A stretch of 64,000 bases of DNA, taken from positions 29,036 to 93,035 of the forward strand of contig JAZSNH010000054.1 in NCBI GenBank assembly GCA_045536305.1. Reading direction: 5' to 3'. Origin of the DNA: JAISGQ01 sp045536305 (GTDB taxonomy: Bacteria; Bacillota; Clostridia; Oscillospirales; Acutalibacteraceae). The number at the start of each line of letters is the position of its first letter. Position 1 is the first letter of the stretch. The position numbers and the translations under genes were made by a program. Below the pieces are notes generated by a model, which had not been told where the DNA came from, searched no databases, and was given only the letters and a program-made list of their open reading frames with translations. This document shows positions 42,574-51,702 of the stretch, one piece after another.

Positions 42574-42600
42574 ATAAAGCAGGCAAAACGCCTGCTTTAA
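42574..42600. terminator. Terminator after the acyl-CoA synthetase operon
   Basis: A stem AAAGCAGGC/GCCTGCTTT (42576-42584 with 42590-42598) flanked by A/T, downstream of the acyl-CoA synthetase on the minus strand. Confidence 0.75.
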
Positions 42601-42634
42601 TTACGTATCTGATTTATAATGCAGTCTGCCTGCA

Positions 42635-44317
42635 TTACGCATGCTTGTTGTCCTGCGCGCATATAGCACGGCGTATAATCTTTCCGCTCGTTGTCTTCGG
42701 AAGCTCTTTTACATACTCTATGCGCCGTGGATATTTATAAGGTGCCGTAGCATGCTTTACATGGTTCTGAAGTTCCTTGGTAAGCGCATCGCTGGGTTCG
42801 TAGCCGTTTGTAAGAACAATGGTTGCTTTGACTATCTGTCCGCGGTCAGGATCGGGATATCCTGTTACCGCACATTCGAGAACACTCGGATGTTCAAGCA
42901 GCGCACTTTCCACCTCGAATGGGCCTATTCTGTAGCCGGAGCATTTGATAACATCGTCGTTGCGTCCAACGAACCAGTAATATCCGTCACCGTCACGCCA
43001 TGCCATGTCGCCGGTGCGGTAAATTCCGTCATGCCATGCTTTTGCGGTTGCTTCGGGATCCTTGTAGTATTCTCTGAACATTCCCACAGGGCCGTGAATT
43101 CCTGCGTTTCTGATCGATATAACGCCCTCGATACCGTCCTCGCAAAGTTCATCGTTTTCATCAAGAAGCACCACATCGAATATAGGCGCAGGCTTGCCCA
43201 TTGAACCAGGCTTTATAGGGAAGAATCCGAAATTTGCAATTATTGCGGGAGTTTCGGTCTGGCCGAAGCCCTCGAATATCTCCAGACCGGTCTTTTCCTG
43301 TATCTTGTTGTATACCTCGGGATTTAAAGGCTCGCCTGCGACGGATGCATGCTTTATAAACGAAAGGTCGTAGCCGCTTAAATCGTCCTTTATCATTATG
43401 CGATATATCGTTGCAGGCGCACAGAAGGAATAGGGCTTAAGGCGAACGATTGCGTCAAGCATTGTATCGGTCTTGAACTTTACGGTATCGAAAGCACCGA
43501 TTGCCGCTCCGCATATCCACTGGCCGTATATCTTGCCCCATGCGAACTTTGCCCATCCTGAATCGGTCTGGGTCATGTGAACGGTGTTTTCCTTAACTCT
43601 GTGCCAGTAACGTGCTGTAATAATATGTCCCAGGGGAAATGCAAAATCGTGACGAACCATCTTTGGCATGCCGGATGTACCGGAAGAGAAATACAGAAGC
43701 ATAGTATCATCGTTCTGTGTTGCATCTTCTCCTGTGGGACGCTCAAAGCATGGCTCGGTGCCTGCAAGCTCGGCAGCATAATCGAGATATCCCTCGGCAG
43801 TATGATCTTTGCCGTCAAAGGTGTATACGTACTCCAGCGTCTTGCACTTGGGTACCGATTCTCTTACGTAGTCAATAAGTCCCTCTTCGGGTATGAAGAT
43901 AAAGGCTTTCACCTCCGCCGCATTACAGCGGTATATGATATCTTTCGGCGTAAGCTGAAAGGATGCGGGAATACAGGTAACGCCAAGCTTGCAGAGTCCC
44001 ACAAGAGTAAACCATACCTGAGGACGCTGACGAAGTATCATCATCACAACGTCGCCCTTTTTAAAGCCCTTTTTCTTGAAATATGCCGCAACTCTGTCGC
44101 TCTCGCGTTTTACATCGGAAAAGGTATAGCGTTCTACTGCTCCGCTGTCGTCAGTCCATACAAGAGCAAGCTTTTCAGGCTCAACCCTCGCCCATTCATC
44201 TACTACATCATACCCAAAATTAAAATTTTCGGGCACATTTATAGTGAAGTTTTCTTTCATGTCCTCATAGCTGTCAAATTCCGTGCGCGGACAGTATTTG
44301 TTTATAAGATAATCCAT
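42635..44317 (-). CDS. AMP-forming acyl-CoA synthetase
   Basis: A 560-residue ANL-superfamily enzyme that activates a carboxylic acid to its CoA ester via an acyl-adenylate. Motifs: LLYFSSGTSGMPKMVRHDF near 208 (P-loop), EGFGQTET near 350, YRTGDMAWRDGDGYYWFVGRNDDVIKCSGYRIGPFEVE near 430-465, and PKTTSGKIIRR at the end (catalytic Lys). Overall layout resembles medium-chain acyl-CoA/acetyl-CoA synthetases. The gene is 12 bases after an XRE-cupin regulator, a pairing that suggests substrate-responsive control. Confidence 0.92.
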   Translation of the reverse strand: MDYLINKYCPRTEFDSYEDMKENFTINVPENFNFGYDVVDEWARVEPEKLALVWTDDSGAVERYTFSDVKRESDRVAAYFKKKGFKKGDVVMMILRQRPQVWFTLVGLCKLGVTCIPASFQLTPKDIIYRCNAAEVKAFIFIPEEGLIDYVRESVPKCKTLEYVYTFDGKDHTAEGYLDYAAELAGTEPCFERPTGEDATQNDDTMLLYFSSGTSGMPKMVRHDFAFPLGHIITARYWHRVKENTVHMTQTDSGWAKFAWGKIYGQWICGAAIGAFDTVKFKTDTMLDAIVRLKPYSFCAPATIYRIMIKDDLSGYDLSFIKHASVAGEPLNPEVYNKIQEKTGLEIFEGFGQTETPAIIANFGFFPIKPGSMGKPAPIFDVVLLDENDELCEDGIEGVISIRNAGIHGPVGMFREYYKDPEATAKAWHDGIYRTGDMAWRDGDGYYWFVGRNDDVIKCSGYRIGPFEVESALLEHPSVLECAVTGYPDPDRGQIVKATIVLTNGYEPSDALTKELQNHVKHATAPYKYPRRIEYVKELPKTTSGKIIRRAICAQDNKHA

Positions 44318-44329
44318 TTATATCAGTCC

Positions 44330-44878
44330 TTATTCCTTTATAACAGTCAAAAATTCAGCAGGCTCATCAACCGCATGCTGTCCGTGAGGGAGCTTTGGAT
44401 CAAAGTAGATGCAGTCACCGGGATTGAGCACGTGCTCCTTGTTTCCGATAATGATTCGAACCTTACCCTTTAAGACGTAATTAAATTCCTGTCCGCCGTG
44501 GCTTACAAGCTCCGGCATTTCATCCTCGGGCAGAAGATGCACAAGCATAGGTTCCATCTCCCTGCCGATAAAATTATAGCACAGGCTGGTATAATCATAA
44601 CCCGGGTAACGCTCGACCACCGCACCTGTACCTGCTCTTACCACTGTATAGGACTTCATTTTAGGACTGTCACCTGTGAGCAGGGTTGTAAAATCCACTC
44701 CCAGAATCGATGCAACCTCATAAAGCATACTGATTGGTATATCCTTTTTTCCCGATTCTATTTCATTGTAAAAATCGACGTCTATTTCAAGCTTTTCTGC
44801 CATTTCCTCGGGTGATATCTCAAGAATATCACGCAATTCGCGGATTCGTACAGGTATATTTTCATAGTGCTTCTTCAT
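44330..44878 (-). CDS. XRE-cupin transcription regulator
   Basis: A 182-residue protein: helix-turn-helix IRELRDILEISPEEMAEKLEIDVDFYNEIESGKKDIPISMLYEVASILGV at residues 12-65, and a C-terminal cupin with LVSHGGQEFNYVLKGKVRIIIGNKEHVLNPGDCIYFDPKLPHGQHAV near 120-170. Such proteins sense a small acid or its CoA ester and govern a neighbouring acyl-CoA synthetase. I start at ATG 44878, where AAAGGTG is eight bases upstream. Confidence 0.92.
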   Translation of the reverse strand: MKKHYENIPVRIRELRDILEISPEEMAEKLEIDVDFYNEIESGKKDIPISMLYEVASILGVDFTTLLTGDSPKMKSYTVVRAGTGAVVERYPGYDYTSLCYNFIGREMEPMLVHLLPEDEMPELVSHGGQEFNYVLKGKVRIIIGNKEHVLNPGDCIYFDPKLPHGQHAVDEPAEFLTVIKE

Positions 44879-45345
44879 GCACGACACACCTTTTCCTTAA
44901 ATTTAAAAGTTATTTTATCACATTCACGGCACCGATTCAAGTAATTTACAGCGATAAACTGTTCAGTCGATGAATTTATTACAATTTCGTCGCAATCGGT
45001 TAAAATACAGATATATTTTACACAACAAAATAATTTTGTGTTATTATATAAATGATAAAAAGTTCCCTTGTTTTCGTATTTTACCTCTCATTTCTATATC
45101 TCTTCTTATCTCTACAAAAACAGAAAGAGCCTCTTTTTCGAGGCTCTTTCTGTTTTACTTCCCCCGTCATATCTTGAGCTAAAAATAAATTCGTGATATT
45201 TTTCGACTATATATTGTGTTTTAACTATTATTATGATATCATAATCTGTGTGTATGGATAAACAGATTTATTCGGCGTTTACCGCCTTAACCGAATGCTA
45301 TCGAAAGGAGTAGTTTTTCTCTTTTGAAAAACTTGTTTTAAGCGT
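44879..45345. other. Non-coding divergent region with an isolated terminator and palindromes
   Basis: There are 467 bases between two divergent genes. It holds a strong hairpin terminator (45117-45156), an inverted repeat ACACAA/TTGTGT (about 45020-45042), which is a candidate operator for the XRE regulator, and a perfect palindrome ATTATGATATCATAAT (45230-45245) upstream of the nuclease gene. An AAAGGAG at 45304-45310 lies 35 bases before the next start and fits no start codon well. No gene could be supported. Confidence 0.55.
45117..45158 (+). terminator. Orphan terminator in a divergent intergenic region
   Basis: A 17-bp perfect stem (45117-45133 with 45140-45156) with A and T flanks. Neither neighbouring gene is transcribed toward it, so it must end some short transcript or be a relic. 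Confidence 0.7.
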
Positions 45346-46479
45346 ATGCGTATTCTTAAGATCGTACATACGGGCGACCTTCACCTTGGTTCATTGTTTA
45401 CCTCCACCCCCGAGGTTGCCTCTCAGAGAAAGATCGACCAGTTTGAGACTCTTCGCAAAATAATTAACATCTGCAATGAACGCGAATCCGATGTTCTTCT
45501 TATTGCCGGCGATCTGTTCGACTCGCTCAAGGTGGAGCCTCAGCTTCTCAACGAAACAAAGGATCTTCTTACCACCTGCAATTGCGATGTCTTTATCACT
45601 CCCGGCAATCACGATCCTGCCACTCCTGACTCCTGTTATGCTCAGGGCGAGGACTGGCCAAGCAATGTCCATATCTTCCGCGGCGGTCTTGAATGTATGG
45701 AGATTCCCTCAAAGAACGCCTGTGTATGGGGCGCTGCATTCACAAGAAGCTTCCAGTTAGAGCCGCTTCTCGGCGAAATGAAGCTTGATGACAGCAAAAT
45801 AAATATACTTCTCATGCATGCCGATCTTTACAGCGGTTCAGCCGGCGAAAGCCGCTATAACCCCGTCTCTGCAGAAAAGCTCTGTTCTCTCGGAGTTGAA
45901 TATGTAGCTCTCGGTCACATTCATAAGCCCGAGCTTCACAAGATGGGCGATTTTCTTTACGGCTACTGCGGTACTCCCGAGGGACGCGGATTTGACGAGC
46001 AGGGCGACAAGGGAATTTATGCAGGCTATGTAAGCCGCGGATTTGCCCACATGGATTTTGTTTCCACCTGTTCGAGAAAATATATAAGCGACACTGTGGA
46101 TGTTTCAGGCTGCAGTGTGACAAGTGAGTTTGCAAACGCCATAATCGCGACATTGGAAAAGAGATACGGTGCTGATTATGCACTCAATCTTTATGATATC
46201 ACCCTGCGCGGTGAATTGCCCAGAGGTATTATGGCAGATATACCCATGCTTGTTTCCGCCCTTCGCGAAAAGCTCCACTTTGTGCGTTTTACAGATACTA
46301 CAACTACCGAGCTTGACATCGATATGCTCGGTAAGGACACCACTCTGCGCGGCGCTTTCGCCAGAGCTATTTCCAGCAAGATCCAGAAGGATGAAAAGAA
46401 CAGAGACAAATATCTCAGAGCTTTGCTTTACGGTCTGAGAGCCTTTGACGGTGAGGTGATTATCAGTGACGATAAATGA
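45346..46479 (+). CDS. SbcD/YhaO-like metallophosphoesterase (DNA repair exonuclease subunit)
   Basis: A 377-residue calcineurin-fold nuclease subunit. Motifs: IVHTGDLHLGS near 6, LLIAGDLFDS near 51, ITPGNHDPAT near 84, LLMHADLYSG near 155, and ALGHIHKP near 190. The C-terminal half is a helical cap. It is the partner of the ATPase encoded by the overlapping downstream gene (14 bases), as in the YhaO-YhaN and SbcD-SbcC pairs. There is no ribosome-binding site right before the ATG; the next start codon choices are no better. Confidence 0.88.
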   Translation: MRILKIVHTGDLHLGSLFTSTPEVASQRKIDQFETLRKIINICNERESDVLLIAGDLFDSLKVEPQLLNETKDLLTTCNCDVFITPGNHDPATPDSCYAQGEDWPSNVHIFRGGLECMEIPSKNACVWGAAFTRSFQLEPLLGEMKLDDSKINILLMHADLYSGSAGESRYNPVSAEKLCSLGVEYVALGHIHKPELHKMGDFLYGYCGTPEGRGFDEQGDKGIYAGYVSRGFAHMDFVSTCSRKYISDTVDVSGCSVTSEFANAIIATLEKRYGADYALNLYDITLRGELPRGIMADIPMLVSALREKLHFVRFTDTTTTELDIDMLGKDTTLRGAFARAISSKIQKDEKNRDKYLRALLYGLRAFDGEVIISDDK

Positions 46480-48856
46480 GATCTATATTAAGAATTTCGG
46501 AAAGCTCAGCAGCTATAAGCTGACCGCTCACGACGGCATAAACATAATTTACGGACCGAATGAAGCCGGCAAGTCCACCATAATGGCATTTATCAAGTCT
46601 ATGCTTTACGGTGCCGGAAGAGCTGAAAATCGACGCAAATACGAGCCGTGGAACGGCGGTAAAATGGGCGGTACACTTTCCTTTGAGTGTGCAGGCAAGC
46701 ATTATTCCCTTTCAAGACAATTCGGTTCTACAAAGGCTCAGGATAAAATAGAGCTTTGGTGCAAGACAACAGGCGAGCAGGTTGATCTTCCCGAAAAGGT
46801 CGAGCCGGGAGAATATCTCCTTGGCATAAATGAGATGTCATTTGTCAATTCGGTTTTTATCGGTCAGATTAATCCTGCCATATCAGGCTCAAATGACGAA
46901 ATATTAAAAAAGCTTATGAATCTTGCCTCTGCAGGCGATGAGACAGCATCACGAACCGAGATCGAGGGAAGACTCAAGGACGCCGCCTCCAAGCTCAGCT
47001 CGAAGCGCTCCGACGCTATTATCCCTGCTCTTGAAGCTGAACAAAGCGAGCTTCTCGGCAAACGTTCCGAAATAGTCGATCAGTTTAAGCAGGCAGATTC
47101 GCTGCGTGAAAGTGTCAAGGAGCTTGAGGAAACTCATGTGCGTCTGAGCAGCGAGTATAACGACCTTATTTCATTGCGTGAAAATGTAAAAAAAGCGGTT
47201 CGTCTCAACGAGCTCGATGAGATAATCACCACAAAGCAAAGCCTTGAAACTGACGAAGCAAGATACCAGAAGCTCCATGAAGCCATGTACGGAAGCGAGC
47301 TTAGCTTTGACGATGATTTTGTTGCAAGGTCAAGAGAGCTTCTTGAAAATATACGCAGTGAAGAGAAAATCATAGACCTTAAAAAAGAGCAGCTCGCCGA
47401 ATGCAACGAGCAGCTCGATTCGGTTGACCGTTCCAGAGTAGGTCTCTGGACCTCTATCAGCAACAACCAGCAGCGTATTGACAACGTTCTTATGGAATAC
47501 GACAAGCTTCTCGATGCACGATATGATGCGGACAGAAGACTTGAGGAATACGAAAATGAGGTCAGCGCCACACAGATAAGCCCGAAAAACATCGCTATCA
47601 TTGCAGGTCTTCTTGCACTCGGTCTCTTCTTCCTCGGCTTTGTTCACTGGATCTTCTTTATACTTGCCGCTCTTGTTGTGGGCGGCTGTGCAGCATACTT
47701 CATACTGAAGAAAAAAGGAATCATTCCAACTCCCACCTCGGGTATTGAAAATGAGATTCAGGAGATAGATGACGATATCCGCGAGCTGAGCCGTTCCAAC
47801 AGAAAGCTTCTCGATGAGCTCGGCGTTCCCCATATCCAGGCAATGCGTGACGAGGTTGCCGAAATGGAGCGAGTTTCCGCCCTTACCCAGACTGAGGTAG
47901 GAAAAAGGAAAAAGCTTAAGGCTGAAATCGAAGAGCTTACTCAAAAATGCGCTGCAATGAAGCAGGATATCCGTGATTCACTCAGCTCCTACACAAGAAT
48001 AGACAGCGATCAGCAGGCTGTAGCCATTATCTCTACTCTTGATAAAAAGCAGCGTGAGCATGCTGTTCTTGAGCAGAAGCTTCAGAGCAGCAGAGAAGCT
48101 CTTGAAAAAATGCTTGACGGCGCTGATTATGACCTTCTCGTTCTTGAGGCTCAGGAGCTTGAGGAAGCACTCGGCGGCAAGCAGAAGCTGTCGGGCAACG
48201 AGCTTGAGGAAATCGAAAAACGCACGGATGACACCTCGGCAAAGCTTCTCGAGATTGGTACTGAGCTTGCAAGAAAGCAGGCCGAGCTTTCAGGCTGCAG
48301 CATGAATATTCAGGACATCGAGGAATACAACGACAAGATCAAGCTGCTTATAGCAAAAACCGACAAATATAAATTTGAGCTCGATTCCATCAATATTGCT
48401 ATCGAAGCTCTGGGCGAAGCCTTTGAAACCATGCAGAGAGATTTCGGCCCCATTCTTAATTTCAAGGCAGGGCGCATTCTCAACGAGCTTACAGGCGGCA
48501 AGTATCCTTCCGTATTTATTTCCGAAAGACTTGTCCCCTCTGTTACCGAAGGCCCCAACAGCTCAAATATCCGCAACTGCACAAGCCTCAGTCTCGGCAC
48601 AAACGATCAGGTATACCTTGCTTTGAGACTCGCTATTGCAGGTATACTCAGCGATGTGCAGCTTCCTGTATTTCTTGATGATGCCTTTGCCCAGTATGAC
48701 GACAAGCGTGTGGCCGAAGCCATGTTTTATCTTGCAAAGGAAAGCGGCGGCAAAGAGCTTGGTCAGGTTATAATCTTCACCTGTCACAGCTCTGTCGTAA
48801 AGATCGCAAAGGAAATAGGTTTGCAGAATCCTGTTATTAAATTAACTGATCAATAA
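46466..48856 (+). CDS. YhaN-like SMC-type ATPase with membrane segments
   Basis: A 796-residue SbcC/Rad50-type ATPase. N-terminal IYGPNEAGKSTIMAFI (Walker A near 30). Two coiled-coil arms are separated at residues about 374-413 by a double hydrophobic segment (IAIIAGLLALGLFFLGFVHWIFFILAALVVGGCAAYFIL), which places the hinge of the coil in the membrane. The C-terminal half ends with the signature region CTSLSLGTNDQVYLALRLAIAG and Walker B LPVFLDDAFAQYDDKR near 734. B. subtilis YhaN has the same layout but is longer. The pair probably processes DNA ends at the membrane. Confidence 0.9.
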   Translation: MTINEIYIKNFGKLSSYKLTAHDGINIIYGPNEAGKSTIMAFIKSMLYGAGRAENRRKYEPWNGGKMGGTLSFECAGKHYSLSRQFGSTKAQDKIELWCKTTGEQVDLPEKVEPGEYLLGINEMSFVNSVFIGQINPAISGSNDEILKKLMNLASAGDETASRTEIEGRLKDAASKLSSKRSDAIIPALEAEQSELLGKRSEIVDQFKQADSLRESVKELEETHVRLSSEYNDLISLRENVKKAVRLNELDEIITTKQSLETDEARYQKLHEAMYGSELSFDDDFVARSRELLENIRSEEKIIDLKKEQLAECNEQLDSVDRSRVGLWTSISNNQQRIDNVLMEYDKLLDARYDADRRLEEYENEVSATQISPKNIAIIAGLLALGLFFLGFVHWIFFILAALVVGGCAAYFILKKKGIIPTPTSGIENEIQEIDDDIRELSRSNRKLLDELGVPHIQAMRDEVAEMERVSALTQTEVGKRKKLKAEIEELTQKCAAMKQDIRDSLSSYTRIDSDQQAVAIISTLDKKQREHAVLEQKLQSSREALEKMLDGADYDLLVLEAQELEEALGGKQKLSGNELEEIEKRTDDTSAKLLEIGTELARKQAELSGCSMNIQDIEEYNDKIKLLIAKTDKYKFELDSINIAIEALGEAFETMQRDFGPILNFKAGRILNELTGGKYPSVFISERLVPSVTEGPNSSNIRNCTSLSLGTNDQVYLALRLAIAGILSDVQLPVFLDDAFAQYDDKRVAEAMFYLAKESGGKELGQVIIFTCHSSVVKIAKEIGLQNPVIKLTDQ

Positions 48857-48858
48857 AC

Positions 48859-48898
48859 AAAAACTCACCATGCACTGCGGTGCATGGTGAGTTTTTTT
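48859..48898. terminator. Terminator between convergent genes
   Basis: A 16-bp perfect stem (48860-48875 with 48880-48895), 4-base loop and seven T residues, serving the ATPase gene (plus) and the leader-protein gene (minus). Confidence 0.93.
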
Positions 48899-49724
48899 AG
48901 TCTTCCCAGCTTATAGTAAGCTCTATTTTTCCGTCTTCATTCAAGGTCTGTTCGATATTGTATATTTCGCTGCAGCTTTCACATTCCGTTACCATTCGGA
49001 TTATTTCTCCCAGTGATTCTTCTGTAAGTTTTTTACAGCATTCAAGCTCACTTATTCTGCCGTAAAGCTCCTCCATTTCGCATTCCTCACGGTCTTCACC
49101 AAGAGCCTCTGATATATCCTCCCATGCATCTGAACCCAGAACCATCGCCAACACATCACTCGACTCCGGACACTCCTCTCCTCGTGACAGCCATTCCATT
49201 GATATGTTTGCTTCCTCAATATCCGAAACAGATGTAATGTTTTCTGTTAATGCCTTGTGATATTCGCTCTCCTGCTCTCTCCAACGGGACAGAAGTTCTG
49301 ATGTTTCTTCATTTACCTCTTCATTATAATTTTCACTGTACTCATCATCCTCATAAAACTCTTCATTACTGCGATCTGCACCTCTTTTAAAAGGCTCCTC
49401 AAGAGTCATTATGAGGCTGTCCACGCTTTTCGCCGCAACAACATCCGCCAGATTGAACTTTGACTCCTGCAGATCATACAAATCAATAAATTCATACTCA
49501 GGTGCAAACATATTCGAATCGTCATAACTTTCCATATTGGAATCAAAGAGCACAGTTTCATCGGTATTCTCAATTCTCACTCCTGCCTGCCATGTTCCGC
49601 CTGCATCGCCCGAGCCAGCTCCAAGCTCTCTGAATATCTTTTTTCCGTTTTTGAGCTTTATTTTAAGCTGTACTACAAACGAACTGCTGCTGGAATTTGT
49701 AACAAAGTCGGTTCTTATTTTCAT
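48897..49724 (-). CDS. SSSSSF-leader protein E, solitary copy
   Basis: A 275-residue acidic protein, beginning MKIRTDFVTNSSSSSF and continuing VVQLKIKLKNGKKIFRELG. It lies 20 kb from the radical SAM operon and has its own promoter region. Long Glu/Asp-rich parts (EEFYEDDEYSENYNEEVNEE) and a cysteine-bearing end (ELECCKKLTEESLGEIIRMVTECESCSEIYNIEQ) distinguish it. The lysine-rich strand after the leader resembles that of copies C and D. ATG 49724 is preceded by AAGGAGAAT; a TTG lies one codon upstream. Function unknown. Confidence 0.86.
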   Translation of the reverse strand: MKIRTDFVTNSSSSSFVVQLKIKLKNGKKIFRELGAGSGDAGGTWQAGVRIENTDETVLFDSNMESYDDSNMFAPEYEFIDLYDLQESKFNLADVVAAKSVDSLIMTLEEPFKRGADRSNEEFYEDDEYSENYNEEVNEETSELLSRWREQESEYHKALTENITSVSDIEEANISMEWLSRGEECPESSDVLAMVLGSDAWEDISEALGEDREECEMEELYGRISELECCKKLTEESLGEIIRMVTECESCSEIYNIEQTLNEDGKIELTISWED

Positions 49725-49958
49725 CAAGATTCTCCTTTATTGCATACTGACCTTTTTCTAAATATATTGTAAACGAACAGCAAGTATTTTGCAATCGGAA
49801 TTATTGATTTAAGATATATTGCGTGATATAATAATTTTATAACATTTTAGAAATTCTGCTTATACAAAAATCTCAGGCCGAAAGAATATTGAACTAATCT
49901 GCACCGCAGCTATAGCATAATAGTTCGGATTTGTATTCATTTGATGGAGGATATTGCT
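49725..49958. other. Divergent promoter region before era
   Basis: A/T-rich gap of 234 bases between leader protein E (minus) and era (plus). I see no gene or strong hairpin here and no promoter good enough to call. Confidence 0.5.
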
Positions 49959-50891
49959 TTGAACAATACAAAATCTGCATTTGTCGCCATTGTCGGCAAA
50001 CCCAATGTCGGTAAATCTTCAATATTGAACGCGCTTATCGGTCAGAAGATAGCGATCGTTTCAGCCAAACCCCAGACTACACGCACACGCATTATGGGTG
50101 TGTTGACAAAAAACAACACTCAGCTTGTTTTCACTGATACTCCCGGTATGCACAAACCAAAAAACAAGCTCGGTGATTTTATGGTAAAGTCGATCGCCGA
50201 CAGCGTTGACAACACTGACATTTGTATGCTTGTTGTCGATGCCACCGACAAGGATATCCGTCCTGCGGAGTCTGAGCTAATCGAAAAATTCAATGCTTTC
50301 GGATTGCCTGCAATTCTTGTTATCAACAAGATCGATCTTGTCGATAACAAGGAAGTTCTTCTCGAAAAGATAGCCATGTTTTCCTCTCTTTACGAATGGA
50401 GCTCCGTTGTTCCTGTCTGCGCCGTTACAGGCGAGGGTTTTGAGGAGCTGCTTTGCGAGCTTTGCAGTGCTGCAGAGGAAGGCCCTCACTTCTTCCCCGA
50501 CGATACACTTACCGATCAGCCCGAAAAGGTTATAGCCGCCGAAATTATACGCGAAAAGCTGTTGAGGCTTCTTTCCGATGAGGTTCCGCACGGTATCGCA
50601 ATTGATATCGAAAGAATGAGAGAGCGTTCGGGTGCTCAGGAGGCCGATGAGCGGCAGGGCGACATAGTTGATATAGACGCAACTGTCTACTGCGAACGCG
50701 ACAGTCACAAGGGAATAATCATCGGCAAGGGCGGCGCTATGCTTAAAAGAGTAGGCTCATACGCGCGAGAGGATATTGAAAAGTTCCTCGGCTGTAAGGT
50801 CAATCTCAAGCTTTGGGTGAAGGTTCGCGAGGATTGGCGAAACAGCTCATCGAATCTTCGACGCTTCGGCTTTAAGGAAGAGGACGTCTGA
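49959..50891 (+). CDS. era: GTPase Era
   Basis: A 310-residue GTPase needed for 16S rRNA maturation and 30S assembly. G motifs: GKPNVGKSS near 13, PQTTRTR (G2), DTPGMHKP near 62, and NKIDLVD near 127; a C-terminal KH domain with the run GSYAREDIEKFLGCKVNLKLWVKVREDWR. I start it at TTG 49959, which has GGAGG eight bases upstream; an upstream in-frame ATG overlaps that site. Its stop overlaps the recO start. Confidence 0.97.
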   Translation: MNNTKSAFVAIVGKPNVGKSSILNALIGQKIAIVSAKPQTTRTRIMGVLTKNNTQLVFTDTPGMHKPKNKLGDFMVKSIADSVDNTDICMLVVDATDKDIRPAESELIEKFNAFGLPAILVINKIDLVDNKEVLLEKIAMFSSLYEWSSVVPVCAVTGEGFEELLCELCSAAEEGPHFFPDDTLTDQPEKVIAAEIIREKLLRLLSDEVPHGIAIDIERMRERSGAQEADERQGDIVDIDATVYCERDSHKGIIIGKGGAMLKRVGSYAREDIEKFLGCKVNLKLWVKVREDWRNSSSNLRRFGFKEEDV

Positions 50892-51646
50892 TGTCCGCTT
50901 TTACAGAAAATGCAATCGTTTTAAAATGCAAGCCATACGGCGAGAAAAACCGTATTGTTTATCTGTTGACCGAAAATCACGGTGTTATCCATGCATTTGC
51001 AAACGGTGCAAGAAGTATTCAAAGCAAAAATTTTGCGGCTACCTCACAGTTTGTTTACGGCACCTACGTGCTTACCCCTTCAAAGGATTCCTTTACCATA
51101 AAGGAATCTCACGCGGAAGCAAGCTATGCCGATATGCACGGCGATATAGGTGCTCTGGCACTTGGGCAGTATTTCTGTGAGCTTTGTATGGAGCTTGCTC
51201 CCGAGGGAACAAATGCAGAGGTCTATCTGCGTCTGCTCAGGGCAGCACTGCATTATCTCAACACCGGCACACGCGATAAACGTATGATAAAAGCAGCTTT
51301 TGAGATGCGTATAATGTGTACTGCAGGATATATGCCGGATCTGCTCATGTGCCGCTCGTGCGGTGCATACGAAGCAGACACTATGATGTTTTATCCTGTA
51401 TCAGGTTCGCTTTTGTGCAGAAAATGTGCCGATGAAAAGGATCCCTATTCAAACGGAGTTCCTTTATCTCCCGGTGCTATGACCGCGCTCAGGCACTGCG
51501 CTCTTATCGATCTGCACAAATTATTTTCCTTTTCTCTTGCCGATCAAGCGCTGCATTCGCTTTCTTCTGCATGTGAACGCTATCTGATATCCCGGCTTGA
51601 GAGAAGCTTTCGGACTCTGGATTTTTATAATCAGATAAAAGAATGA
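50891..51646 (+). CDS. recO: DNA repair protein RecO
   Basis: A 251-residue protein that anneals single strands and loads RecA with RecR. It has an N-terminal OB fold (ENAIVLKCKPYGEKNRIVYLLTENHGVIHAFANGARSIQSKN) and a C-terminal helical part with the zinc knuckles CRSCGAYEAD and CRKCADEKD near 152-185. The ATG shares its A with the era stop, so the two genes are coupled. The era-recO order is standard in Firmicutes. Confidence 0.95.
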   Translation: MSAFTENAIVLKCKPYGEKNRIVYLLTENHGVIHAFANGARSIQSKNFAATSQFVYGTYVLTPSKDSFTIKESHAEASYADMHGDIGALALGQYFCELCMELAPEGTNAEVYLRLLRAALHYLNTGTRDKRMIKAAFEMRIMCTAGYMPDLLMCRSCGAYEADTMMFYPVSGSLLCRKCADEKDPYSNGVPLSPGAMTALRHCALIDLHKLFSFSLADQALHSLSSACERYLISRLERSFRTLDFYNQIKE

Positions 51647-51702
51647 GAGGCTGACAGAAGCTTTTCAAAAACACGATCATCATAAATTAAAGGAAATTGG
51701 CT

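Noticed and set aside
44970..45182. 70-residue frame in the divergent region
   Set aside because: It spans a terminator hairpin, has no ribosome-binding site and shows A/T-driven composition.
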